DNA of 64,000 bases from Plectrocnemia conspersa (lineage: Eukaryota > Arthropoda > Insecta > Trichoptera > Polycentropodidae): contig VTFK01000027.1 of NCBI GenBank assembly GCA_009617715.1, positions 1 through 64,000 on the forward strand, read 5' to 3'. Position 1 is the first letter of the stretch. Each line of letters opens with the position of its first letter. The position numbers and the translations under genes are program-made. Positions 1 through 12,445 of the stretch are shown here, one piece after another. The notes under the pieces were generated by a model that saw nothing but the letters and a program-made list of their open reading frames with translations, searched no databases and was not told where the DNA came from.

Positions 1-1150
1 TTAACATGTTTAATAGTGTTGCTAATTAAAATGGGGCAATATTAATTTTGTATTTAACATATATTTCTTAATCTAGATAATAAACCTATTTTTCTACTAT
101 TTTTTTTAATATGTAATTACAATGTTCTTTAAAATTTAATTTTGTACAACTAATTCTCCTAAATATTTTATATTATCCATATTTCTTACTAGAGTTTTAT
201 TACTATTTTGTACTATTATCTAACATTTTTATAAATAAAACACTTTAGTTTATTCTCATTTAATTTAAGTACATTATTCTTTAACCATATTTCTAATATA
301 CTTAATTCATTATTTAAATTATTAAATTTTTCAAATGTTATCACCTATGCAATACATTAATGTTCATCCCAAAATAGATGAATTTTTACATTTTTTTCAC
401 GTTATTAACTATATCATTAATATACAAAAACAAATAACAATGGTCCCAATTTAGACCCTTGTGGTACTCAAAGAACTATTTCTCTTCAGAATATACATTA
501 TTTATTTTAGCTTTTTTGTTTTCTTTTTATATATTAATTATTAAACCATCTTAAAAAACTATCCTTATACCTATACTCTCCAATTTTCTTTAACATTTTT
601 TTCTGTCTGTTGTTTCGAAGGCTCTCTTGAAATCAAAACTGTACTCCAATGATTTTGTTTGTATCCTTAGCCAACAATCATCATTTATCACTACTTAATA
701 ATGCAGTTTCAGTGGAATGCTTTCTCTGGATCAGTTGTTGTTCACATATTATGTTTTGAGAAATTAATAAACATTGTTAACATGTTGATTGGTCATTCGG
801 TTTTTATACTGGTACTATTTTGAATTTGTAGATTTTAATGGTAGCAATCTTTTAGATTTTTCAGGCATTTTTCTCCCAGGAGTGCTTTTATTTATTAAAT
901 AATTTAATTTAGATTATTTCTTGTATTTCTTTAAATATATTTTATATCCTAGTTCATCGGTACACTAGTTCCTTTTTAAATTTACATGATATTATGTTAC
1001 ATGAATTTCATCTAATGATACTGATTTAAATTTACTAAATTTTACAATTACGAATCATTGGTTACAAATTGACACTAAAGTCATTTTTATTACGATTAAT
1101 CGTGGCTTAACAATCATTTGAATTGTTTATATTGTTTTTAGTCAACATTT
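1..1150 (-). pseudogene. non-LTR retrotransposon reverse transcriptase remnant (3' part, cut by window edge)
   Basis: Read on the minus strand with frameshifts and stops, this stretch spells the landmarks of a LINE reverse transcriptase in the right order. Near 960-1030 is an S-L-D-E-I-H block. Near 720-815 is Q-R-K-H-S-T-E-T-A-L, and near 610-650 F-D-F-K-R-A-F-E-T-T-D-R. Near 410-480 is V-P-Q-G-S-K-L-G-P-L-L-F followed by Y-I-N-D-I after a frame change. Thumb-like pieces follow: N-I-K-Y-L-G near 150-180 and K-I-G-L-L-S-R-L-R-N near 65-110. The order and spacing fit an RVT_1 domain of the Jockey/CR1 type seen in animals. There are many indels and no open frame, so it is a dead copy. The element leaves the window at position 1. 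Clade assignment is a guess; RT identity is quite secure. Confidence 0.75.
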
Positions 1151-2725
1151 GCGGCGCAAATCTTGACGAATTTTTAAAATGCCCTAATTTTTAGTTAAAT
1201 AAAAAAACACAGTTTATTAGCATTAGGTTTAAAACTAAACTTTTATAAAAACAGAGTTCATGCCATACTTTTGGGCCATTTTTAATGAATTTCCCCAAAA
1301 TTCAAAAAATTTTTTTTTGAGTTAAAAAGCAAAAAGGTTTTTCCCTAAACCAAAATTATTGCTTTTTTTAATTAATTGATTTTATAAAATAGTAAAACCT
1401 TTAATTAAAAATCTAGCAAAAAAAAACTAAGACTTTAAAGTTAAATTTTTTACCTTTTAAGGGTTCGCATAATTAAATTTTTTTTTAAGTTTTATTATTT
1501 TTTTTTTTTATATTGTTTTTTGTTTCGTCCCGAGTTTTATTTACTAAAATTTTAAAAAATAACCCCAGTGACTTATTGAGATGCGTTTTGGGGTTTTTTT
1601 GCGTAAGAACTGGTTTTTTAAAAAACTTTTTCCTTTTTTTGGGGAATACCGGACTTAAATTACGTATTGCTCATTTTTTTGGCATCTTTAAGGATTTATA
1701 CGACGGAAAAATTATTATTTTCTAACCTTTCAATCTGGATACCCCGGAAAGAAAATGGGTTTTGCTTTTTTAATACATTAGACCCTTATAGCAGTTTTCA
1801 TTAATTTTATTTTTTCGACGCTAAAGCCTTTTTTTCAAATAAAAAGGGGAATTAGTTATGAAGACTTTTTCAGGATTCTCCCCAAAATTTTATGATATAA
1901 ATCATATGTTTCGAAATCTTGAAAAAAAATTATTAAAAAAAAATATTTCGGGTTATAATTTAAAACGGGTTATCCGTCATACTATGAAATTTAAATTTTT
2001 CCACTATGACAAATGCGAAAAATTTCAAGCACTTTTAAAAACCCAAAATTAATTTAAAAAAAATATATTGTTTTAATATATTATTGTATGATATTCTAGC
2101 AAGGGGTTACGTTTTAAAAGTATGGTTCCCCAAAAAGATAGGTTTCCCGGGGAAATTTGGAAGTCTATACGTAAATTCCCTTAGCGACAATGGAACCCTT
2201 CCCGGCGTATCGGGAAATCGGGGGTTTTTTTTCGGGAAAATTTCCAAGTTCAATGAGGCTTTTGGGATTGTTGACATCAAAGGGGGGTGGGCCCCCGACC
2301 CAAAAAAGTTTAAAAATTTGGGGTTTTTTATGCGTTTAATGGGGCTATAAAAGGGTTTTTTGAAAATTTTCACCCCAAAAAACTGGAAGGGCTTCAAAAT
2401 TTTTTTTAGCATATTGGCAAAGAAAACTCGGAAATTTTTTTTTGACATTCGTTCAAGTTGTTGTTTTTTTTAAAAAAAAATTTTGGGGGGAATATGGAAT
2501 TTAAAAAAATTTTAAATTTATTTTAAAATTTTAGTTTTTTTTCTTTATTTTTTTTTTATTAAAACAAAAATAAAAAAGACAAACAATTTTTTTAAAAAAG
2601 GAAAAAATAAAAACAATAATCATTTAATTATCCAATTAAAAAATTTTCGGCAAAAATTTCTAATGTTCAAAATATTTACCAATAAAAAATTTTTTAAAAA
2701 ATTTAAATTATATTTCTTCTACTTA
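700..2725. repeat. tandem duplication, degraded copy 1 (LINE-derived)
   Basis: This block is a shortened, homopolymer-rich version of the block at about 2780-5180. Shared anchors run collinearly: ATGGTAGCAATCTTT (839 and 2922), GAATTGTTTATATTGTTTT (near 1120 and 3240), AATTAATTGATTTTATAAAA (near 1370 and 3534), GACTTATTGA (near 1570 and 3788), GGAATACCGGA (near 1641 and 3893), and AATAATCATTTAATTATC (near 2615 and 5075). Copy 1 is about 400 bp shorter. Mixed sequence in copy 2 is often replaced here by runs of G, T or A. The lower-coordinate end carries minus-strand reverse-transcriptase coding traces. Short open frames inside (for example 2084-2350) are products of this low-complexity sequence and are not called as genes. 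Confidence 0.8.
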
Positions 2726-2779
2726 TGGTACGCAGTTTTCAATTAAGGTTATTTCTCTGAATCCCGTTTGTTACGTTTT

Positions 2780-5180
2780 CGCGGTATGTTTGGAGATAAA
2801 TAGATTCAGCGTTGTTTTGATTACTTTTATTTTATTTTCTATACACGGTAGAAACATTTGATTGATTAGTCCTCACGAACTTTCAAATTTCGAAACTTAC
2901 TAATTTTCGGGCGCTAGGTACAATGGTAGCAATCTTTACCGGAATTTCCAGAGACGTTTACCTAAAAGGAGTGTATTTATTAAATAATTTAATTTAGTTC
3001 CATTACGTGACTTTTATTTACACTTTTAATTCTATAATTTTATATCTAGTTCATCCGGAATTTTGGTTTTCCTTTTTTAAATTTACATATTATGTTATGA
3101 ATTTCATCTAATGTTACTGGTTTTAAAGGTTTTGCACTTCAAATTTTTTTTAATTTTTTGAATCATTGGTTACAAACATTGACACTTTCAAAGTCCATTT
3201 TGCATTTACGATTAATCGTGAAGGCTTAACAATCCATTTGAATTGTTTATATTGTTTTAGTAGTCAACTTGTTTTACTGGCTTCAAATCTTGCGAATTAC
3301 AAAATAATTTTAGTTAAATCAAAAAAAACACAGTTTATTAGCATTAGGGAGGTTTTAAAACTCAGCGTTTTATAATATTCGAGAGTTACATGCACCTATA
3401 TACTTTTACGGAGCTGCAGTTTAGATGAACCTCCCCTAAATTCATAAATTTGCCTTTTACTTGAGATTACAGCATAAAGCGCACAAAAGAGTTTTCCTAA
3501 ACCAAAACTGACCTAAACTGCAAAGAATGTTTTAATTAATTGATTTTATAAAATAAGCTAAAACCATTAATTCAAAGAAGCTGCTAGCATAAATAGAAAC
3601 TACAAGACATTAGATTAACAGGTTTTTTACTGCGCGGTTAAGGCTTCGCATAATTGAAATTATTTTTTAAGGTTTTATGCTTTATGTTTTGTGAATTTTG
3701 CCTTTACATACTTGCCAAATTGCTCTTACGATTTCAGCTCCCAGCCTTAGTTTTATTTACTAAAATTTATAGCAAAGATAATCCCAGTGACTTATTGATG
3801 ATGATGATGATTACACGATTTAGGAAGGTTTTTTGCGTAAGAATCTCGGTTTTATAGAACGGTTTTTTACGCTTTCCACCAGTTGCTTCCCAGGGAATAC
3901 CGGAACGTTAAATTACAGTATTAGCTCATTTGTTTATATGGCATCGATGCAGGATTATATACGATCAGGAAGAAATTATTATTTTCTACCATTCCTTGTA
4001 CAATCTTCAGTTTATTACGGGATGAACTGGATTTTGCTTTTTTAATAGCATTTAGACCTTAATAGCAGTTTTGCATTAATTTGATGGCGATTTTGTACGC
4101 GGACTGCTGAGAACGCCGTTACAAATAAAGAGTAATTAGTTATGAAGAGATTCCATTTAAACAGAGATTCTACTTTCGCACAAATGATTTGATGATATAA
4201 AAAGAGTACATATGTTTCCGAAATCTTGAAAATATTATTAAAAGATATATTCGGAGTTATAATTTTGAGAAATTGCAGTTATCACGATCATACTATGATA
4301 TTAACATTACCGACTATGACAATAGCCTTGAAGGTGGCAAGCACTTTACATGTTTACCAAAATTATATTATAAAATAATATAATTCGGTTTTCATATAAT
4401 TATTATACTTAATGTATGTATATTCTAGCAGAGGGTTACGCGTCTTTAAAAGTGAAAATGGTTCACCGAAAACGATACGGTTAACGCGGTAGAAGTTTAG
4501 CAAAGTCCTTAATAACGTAGATATTCATTATAGCGACAATGGATTCAGCAATTCCCAAGGCGAGTATCAGATTTGTGACAATCGCGGTAATGGGTTTTCT
4601 CAGTAAAATTACCAGAGTTCAATGCGTAGAAATGCTGGCGTTTATTGTTGACGTATCAAGGGCGAGGAGCTGAGTCCCGCACTGACCGAAACAATAAATG
4701 TTATTCGATTGCGAAGTTTGATGGCGTTTAATGAAGGGCAATTATAAAAAAAGAAGTTAAGTTTTAAAGAAAATTTACACTACTAAAACTGGAAGTCTGT
4801 TCAAACGCCTTCATATCTATTATGAACATATCGGCAAAGACACTCGATTTTTGTTTTTTTGAACATTCGTTCAAGATTTGTTTTAGATTTGTTTTAAAAT
4901 ACCACTTTATTTTGGAAGGTATGAATGACGTGGAATTTAAAAATTATGCATTTTACAAATTTTAATTTTATAGCGGTATGGCCAGCTGCTTTATGCTTGT
5001 ATTTTTTTAATTAAAACAAGAAATAAAGAAGTACTAAAGGCTAATTTTTAAAGAAGAGCAAAATAATAAAAACAATAATCATTTAATTATCTAAAGCCAA
5101 TTAGGAGATTTTACGGCGAGCATTACATAATGTTGGCAAAATATTTACCAATGGAAATCAATTTACCAAATTAACTTTAC
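2780..5180. repeat. tandem duplication, copy 2 (LINE-derived)
   Basis: This is the longer and more complex partner of copy 1, in the same orientation. On the minus strand, about 3050-3125 reads V-T-L-D-E-I-H-N-I-I-C-K-F-K-K-G-K. That matches the segment which precedes the fingers domain in LINE reverse transcriptases, and copy 1 has the homologous S-L-D-E-I-H. The RT stops near 2730, where copy 1 begins. The arrangement is therefore two 3'-to-5' LINE pieces head to tail. Upstream LINE domains (endonuclease, ORF1) would be expected at higher coordinates, but I could not recognise them. No intact coding frame remains. Confidence 0.75.
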
Positions 5181-8100
5181 ATACACTTGTCTTTTACTGC
5201 ACTTATTCAATGATTCCCTTTTAGAATATCGCAGAACTTATTTTAATGGGGTATCTTTTATAAAACATTTACTCCACGGAACGCATATATAGAAAAAAAA
5301 TGTTACGTCACTACACAAATCAGACGATTTGAGTTCAGTGAAGAGTTTTAGATGACGTGAAGTTGTATTATTGCGTAAAACGCCTTGATTTCGCAGAGCG
5401 AACAAGATCTTTTCGTGATAATTTCCCGGGACGATCCAGCATTATATATGCGATGCAGTCATAACTTGGCTCACGTCTCTCACTTGAAACGGGCTTATCC
5501 CCTAATGCTGGGTTAAAGAACAATACGATGAATCACATATAATAATAATAAATACCGAAAGGGCAACTGAATCAGCACTAGCGGACACATCCCTAAATAT
5601 ATAGCCAATACGCCTAAAAAGAAACGAAGGTGAATATGGACATCAAAGACAACAGTTTCAATTGTGAAAGTATAATAATACGCATTCGAAATTAGCACCA
5701 AACAAATGTTATAAATGATTAACGTTTTTGCATCTCGCTTTCCGCATCTCTCTCTATTCTCTCCCTCGCTGCGCCCACGTTGATTGAAGGAAGTATCGAA
5801 AATACTGGTTGGGTTTACGTGGTATGAAACGTTTGCGGGGCTTAAAGATACGTGCTATGGCATATCTTTGATTGAAGTATGGCACGAAGTGCTTTCCCCT
5901 GCTATTTGAAATTGGATACGCTTCATAATGATTTGTCTGGCTTTCCAAAGAATAATTGATCTCATTTCGTTTAGTCCATTGCAATGATAGGCATTAGTCT
6001 AATGTAAACACAATTGCTTGCTTGCGCTCTGTCGAGTCGACTATATGTCGACATCGTAATATTTCGAGCGTTTGTACTCAGACGTCGAAACAAATATATC
6101 AACCGAATGCATTTATTGAAACATATTTCGAGCGGAATTTGAAGTTTAAAAGTTTATTAATAGATTAAAGACCTGGTAAAACTATTTCAATGTGAGATTT
6201 TACCACAAACTTAGCAAATATCCATTAAATCTCACGAATTACAAATTCATAGTTTATTGTAAAATTTTCATCGGAACATAAGCGATCAAAAGGCGCACTG
6301 ATTCAGGATGGCACCGCGAACTCTGACGGATTTGGTGATGCACAAGGCTGGAGTTTTCGCTACGAAATTCGCATACGATGCGCTCGGATGAAACAAGAGG
6401 ATCGCATATAATTGACGTAATTATTACCGCTACATATTATTATTATTATCTACGTTTACGCTAAAATTAAAATTGAATTTTAAAACTGGAAAATGAGATG
6501 TTACCGTACTCAACTCACCGCTACAATCGATCAGCGAATTGACAACTATCGGTACGAATTTATCAGCGCTCAAACGATAAACGATTGATCCTCATTGCGA
6601 CTACAATGTATTTCAAACTAAATGCAATAACTTAAGTCCCTATAGCTAAAGACGGAATTAGTAATCACTGTGTTTTGAGAATTCATTACTCAAGTAAAGC
6701 GCTGTTGATTTCTACTTTAAAAGTTATCCCGCGTAATTTTCGATGAAATGAAGTAATAATACGCTATGACCTATTACGCAGTACTAATGTTATGCGTTTC
6801 ATTCGAGGATAACACTAATTTTAAATCTTATTACAAAGTGATTTGAAGGTTTTAAGTTTTCGAGGATATTCTTTTTAATATGATTAACGTTTTACGATCA
6901 GATTATGAATTTGTATTTTGAGACTGTTTTATCGGGATTCAATGCTTAAAAGATTTAAAATAAAATACGGGATATTGGAACTACGCTGGTTTTGTTCTAG
7001 GTTAAGCAAAAGGACATACCAGTCAAACCAGATCCCCGAAACGATGATAATGATATTTATCGTTTCACTGCCTCGTCGAACCCGATACATACAGAAGGCT
7101 TTAATGCGGAATGTTGTCTAAATGGAAGTTGGTGATCATTTTCACTAAAATACTCCATTGAAGACACCACAGGCCCTATCCTAAGTTTTACATGTACAAA
7201 ATTCGTGGGGTGGCTGATTGCATTTTAGATTATCCTTCCACGGCTGATGGTATTTTGGGCGCCATTTCGAAATTTGTTGTTAATATCTGGCGGGGACTTT
7301 TATTCTAGAAATTGCCATATTTTAAAAAAAATATTATGGATCAAATAATAAGTGTGGTATAATGTTGCGTGCTCTTTAAAAAACCATTTGATGGAGCTCA
7401 AATCGCACCTTTAAATGTGTCAAATTTTGGCATTTCTTGATTTATTGTGACACCTATGCGCAGAAGTCGTACTTGGTGAAAGGGTTGAAAGTCTTGAACA
7501 CATGTTTTCAGTAAGTTTTAGAAGTTATTGTACTTATACTCAATTGTCTATGATTTTGCTTACTCCACTAAGGTGGATGACTCAAAGGTAAGTGTTTGAA
7601 GGCTATTTGTTAAAAGTCGATTTTATGCACAACATAGTCGGCATACGTTTAGTTGGGATTAGATTTAGAAGGCACCGTTTGTAAAGATTGAGTGATAAAT
7701 ACATTATATATTGATGGCTTCTCAGTTTCACAACACAATCAATGATGCGTCAGCGCAGTTAGGGCTTAATTTTGATAATGGCGCATTCTTAATGTAAAAT
7801 GTTGGATTTTGCTGCGGGACACCGGACGATAAATTAAGGTTTATCAGTTCCGGCAAACTGGGACTACGCGAACGTTTCAGTTATACAAGACGTCAAATGG
7901 CAAAATTAAACCGCTGACGCGCTTTGAATGTCTCTCTGTGAAACATGACTGAAGATATAGACAAGGTTATTTTGCTCATTAATAACACCCGCACAGACCA
8001 GGGTCGAGCTGACCTTTTAGTGAAGGATTTACAGATTGCCGCTTAAATATTTTTGGCTCAATGGGCCAGGAAGCAAAATTCGATAAGGCATAGAACTTCT

Positions 8101-10800
8101 CTCAAATAATTCAAATGTTTTAAATACTCTCAGAGCGCACTAGAACGTTTTTAGATTTAAGTTCCGTGTTGAAATCTGCAAAATATCTGCAGTAAAGGGC
8201 TAAATTCACCTCAAATCCTAATTTAATATCAGATAATAATAAAGCTGAGGGCCGTGGACTTCCGTTGAAAAAATTTTAAATCGCTCCCCTATGATTTAAA
8301 ATCATGAAATTAGTAGCTATACTTTTCGCCATGAGGGCGAAATTTGGACTACATATGGTAGATCAAGAAATATGCAGTATATTATGATAAAAAAATAGTC
8401 TGGGAACGATGACGGATTGCGGAAGTTCCGTTAATAAAGTTTACAGTTATTACAGAGTTCTGTTTTAATAATAAACCAATAAATTTAAATGTTTTTCACA
8501 GCGGTACCTGTTGAGTCGTGAATTACATTTGCCCGCAAAATTAACATTTTCTAAAAGCTTATGCTTTGTTCTGAAACTGAATTTACCGCCATCGAGATGT
8601 TACGTTTTATTCAGATTTCCGCTAAAATATATACTTGCGGTAACGTTATGCAACTTTGTTATTAATATTTTTGTTTGAAGTAGGTTCCATTACAGAGCTA
8701 TTCATCAAGGCCGATTTTGTCGCTATTTGACTGAATAAATGGAATTTAAAGGAATTTGGAAACCAGTGAAACTTATTTAGCGTATTGCGAAAGAGCTAAC
8801 TAAAAATCGGATAAATGCTGCTACTATTTGTAAACCGCTACTTATACAAAATATTGAAGCTATTTGGCCAGAAGGCTACGTATGTAATGTTTTGCGACGA
8901 AACCAGCACCAAAGGCGGTAATTTGTTAATCGAAGGAAAATAATTTCAGAAACCACTGGATTGAGTTCTAAAAAACTGCTATTTGGTTGTCTGATGATGT
9001 TACACACAATGTTCTTACATCTTTTAGCAATTTTATCGCCGAAACTGAAAGTGGAAACAGAACGAATCTATTGCAAATGCGTTGCGTGCGGGCTGAGATG
9101 CTACATCAGATTCAAGGTTCTGCTTAAAACGTCTGCTGTGAGGTGAAATACAAAGCAAATGGAAGGGCACACCTTATAAGATTGATTACATGGCTAATCT
9201 CGCCAATCGATTGTTAGTTGTTTAAGATTTTTTTTACACTATATATATGTGTCAAGATCCACAACCAAAGATTACTTCGACGGATTCAAAATCAAGCAGA
9301 ACAAAATGGATTTGCGGCCATGGTACTGCCTGTTACTCTGCCATGAACGAGTGATGAATATATTAAAAATATCTAATTTAATTTGCATTCTTTTTCGTAT
9401 TTTAAATATTCCTATCCTAAATTACATAAACGCCCAGGATACAAATGCCCCTGGACATATATCCCATCAAAGCTCACCTGGACACCCCTCACGTACAAAT
9501 AGAAATTCTATTGCAAATAGCAATGAAAGATACAGCCTGAAAATTGTACCATTTCTTAAATAACCCCCACGACGATTAATGAGATAAGTATTTTATATAA
9601 GTTATTTATTATCTATAATAAAATGGTCATTACTAATAAAATAATGTTTAATACAGAATAATCAGTATTATCAATACCCAATTTAAAACATTCACTAATA
9701 CAAAATGCAAATTTTTAAAATATCAATGAAAACCAACACACTTACAGAAGGTACGTATTGTATGTTGGCCTTGAAAGTGAGCCAGTGCGAGACAAAATTA
9801 TAAAGAGTATTAAAATTGCCAAAAAATATTATTGGAGGCTAGATACATATGTATGCTTATAATACAGCTAAACTTTGAAGTAATGGCATCAGTATGTGTT
9901 TTATTAAAGTATAATGGGAGGCGGAAATCACGAGACACGTGATGAAATCAATATCCTTGTTATTAGCCTATCTTTAGCACGTGGCAGGGATTATTAATCG
10001 AGGAATTCTATTTGCATGGTGGGTTGAATTGTCCAGGAGGTTACGACAATTTGCAGTGGAGAAATCAGGGTTTTATTGAGGGTTATTATCCATGAAGGGG
10101 GCATATTTCCAGACGGTTAATTATCCTGGAACCATATTTCCTAATCTACACGTTTCTCCGCTTGCTTGTGGACTTCAGCTTACTTTGTTGGAATCTCATT
10201 ATCGGCAACAGCGTCAAAGTGTTAGAGTGCTGCCTTTTTAAAATCATTGGATTACAAATCGTCAAAATGTATCCCTTTTACTTGCTTAAGAACATATATT
10301 GCTGATATTACCTGCATATTGTTTATTTAATAAAGGTGCGTAACAATTTTCGTGATAGAAGTATCATTTCGTGACGTGATATATCTGACCCTTCGTAGGC
10401 TTGCTGTTTCTTTCAAAGTATTGTTTTCAAATACCGTTTCTTTATATAGTCTGGTTTTAGCATTTGGAATTATTCGGCAACGATTCAAAGGCTATAGTGA
10501 AACTGGTTTTGGAAAGGCTTTTACTGAATCTTCTACGGTTGGAATTTTCCATTTCAGATCCAGGCTTTAAAACGCTTCAGGACGGTATTGGCTCTCAAAG
10601 CTATAGCGGCGCTACTATTACTTTAATGGGTATTCGAATTTTGTTTTGGAAGTCAAAAGGCATAAGTTTGCGCAAACTGTGGTAAAGTTATTACAATATT
10701 AACGTTATAATACCATACCTTAAAACAAACTGGTCGAACGACTGATTCACCGATATTAAAGGAAAATCTAACAGTGGAATTGATTATGATTATGATTATA
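5181..10800. other. unassigned region, GC slightly higher than the surroundings, no supported gene
   Basis: About 5.6 kb without any open frame above about 100 codons and without a protein family I can name. Base composition looks less AT-rich than the rest of the window, and the sequence lacks the long A/T runs seen elsewhere. It follows directly on the LINE-derived duplication. It may be the 5' part of that retrotransposon or another old mobile element broken by indels, but this is inference. The longest frame (9249-9563, 104 codons from a GTG) has no recognisable motif. I see no RNA genes, terminal inverted repeats or splice-bounded exons here. Confidence 0.4.
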
Positions 10801-11030
10801 GATCACTAAATCATACCGTTTTATAAATGGACAAAATTGATCTTTGGATTGATGGCGATTCTAAAGCACTGACGCATTATTCTGGTATTGATATCTTTCA
10901 TTAGTATATTTTTACCCATGTTACCAAAATCAAAGAACCTGACAGATTGTTTAACTGCATGGGCATTTTTGTTATAACTAGAAATAATAATTAATACATT
11001 AAATACATTTTACCCTTGATAAATATGTTT
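10801..11030 (+). repeat. dispersed repeat, copy a (partner at 12225-12445)
   Basis: Shares a collinear series with 12225-12445: TTATTCTGGTATT, TCTTTCATTA, ACCAAAATCAAAGAAC, GCATTTTTGTTATAACTAG, and AATTAATACATTA. Similarity by eye is about three quarters or better, with small indels. The two copies are in direct orientation about 1.4 kb apart. The element type is unknown. Confidence 0.65.
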
Positions 11031-11341
11031 TAAAACGTTATTATATGTTATTATATGTTTTATTTAACTAACAGTATATTTTTTTTTTAAAATACGTTTA
11101 TTGTAATCTGATTTTCTAAAAAGTGTAAAACTTGTTAATGGGAATGTATTAACTATTTACCAAGAAAAAACAACAATTAAAAAAACTAAAAACTAAGGTT
11201 TTACTAAGAAAAAAAACAACAAGTAAAAAACTTGTACTCTTTGTAATTTTAATCTTGATTAAATTATATTGTAACCATTATTTTTTTGTATGACGCAAAT
11301 TGTTGATCGATGTTATGAGCGCTAAACGCTATAGAACGAGC

Positions 11342-11381
11342 GCGATGCGCAAGATAATAAGCGCATTGCGCAAGATAATAA
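11342..11381 (+). repeat. short GC-rich tandem repeat (about 20-bp unit, two copies)
   Basis: Two adjacent units ending in TGCGCAAGATAATAA (11342-11360 and 11361-11381), preceded by related GCGCTAAACGCT and GAGCGCG words, stand out in an AT-rich background. Too short to be a satellite; function unknown. Confidence 0.5.
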
Positions 11382-12224
11382 ACGATAGGTGCAAAAAAAA
11401 TACAATCAGTCCAATATTTTAATTATTCAGAATTCATATGACATCTAGCTATTTACAAATTTCTTAATGGTTATAAACCCCTGCCGCTACAACACTCAGC
11501 TGTTTTTTTTTAATAATTAATTTATTTGTTTTGCCGCGCATTTGATTGCGATGGACGAAAAATCATCTAAAAACATCATTACATTTACCTTCCTATACTA
11601 TGTATACCTAATACTATGTCATTTTTTTTTTTGTGAATACTAAGTACAATTCTTCGTGAACACATTTTAATAAATTATTCTTTTCTAAGTTTCATGGTTA
11701 TCGTTTTACAAGTTATTTAAAAAAGTACAATATAAAAAGTTATTTTCCGATTAAAGTATTAAAATTATAATATATTTTAAATATTTAATTAATTTTTTTT
11801 TAACTAAAATACTGACAAACTATCCACCTTTCGCTGTATTAATTTTAATTTGTAAAAAGATTAGTCAAAACATGTTTTATTTCATTTTTACTTCCAAAAA
11901 TTAAACTTATAAAAAACCTTGAAATTAAATACGAGCTGGCACTACCCCAACCAAAAAAAAAATACGAGTTCAAAGGGTTAACAACTAGTAAGAGGGCAGT
12001 GAGACACCAGACTGAAATCAAAGTATGTAAATAAGTGTAATTTATTTTAATAATTGTTAACTATTATCGCAACTAGCAATAAATAAATGTCATTACGAAC
12101 GACCTAGCTCGATTTTATTTCTATTAATAAGAAAATTTCTGTATTCTCGATATTAAGAAAATCTGTGATGAGCAATTGTAATTGTAATTATATAAAAGTC
12201 ACTAAATCTCATATCCCATTTTTT

Positions 12225-12445
12225 ATAAATAAAAATGGAACTAGTGTCTTTGGATTATTAGTCAAGCACTTTACTGACTACGTCACTTTGTTATTCTGGT
12301 ATTACAATGTCTTTCATTAATATAATTTTACCCACGTAATTACCAAAATCAAAGAACACAACCGAATTGTTTTAACATAGGCATTTTTGTTATAACTAGA
12401 AATGTAATTAATACATTAGAAATACATTTTACCACTTGACGTTAC
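12225..12445 (+). repeat. dispersed repeat, copy b (partner at 10801-11030)
   Basis: Second, directly oriented copy of the repeat described at 10801-11030, sharing the ACCAAAATCAAAGAAC and GCATTTTTGTTATAACTAG blocks. No terminal inverted repeats or coding frame were seen. Confidence 0.65.

Noticed and set aside
1513..2448. Open frames at 1513-1725, 1858-2052, 2084-2350 and 2107-2448 (-)
   Set aside because: They arise from homopolymer-rich sequence of the degraded duplicate; the homologous part of copy 2 does not keep these frames.
5754..5984. 76-codon minus-strand frame, considered as part of a LINE endonuclease
   Set aside because: No endonuclease motif (no G-D-F-N or S-D-H) could be found in it.
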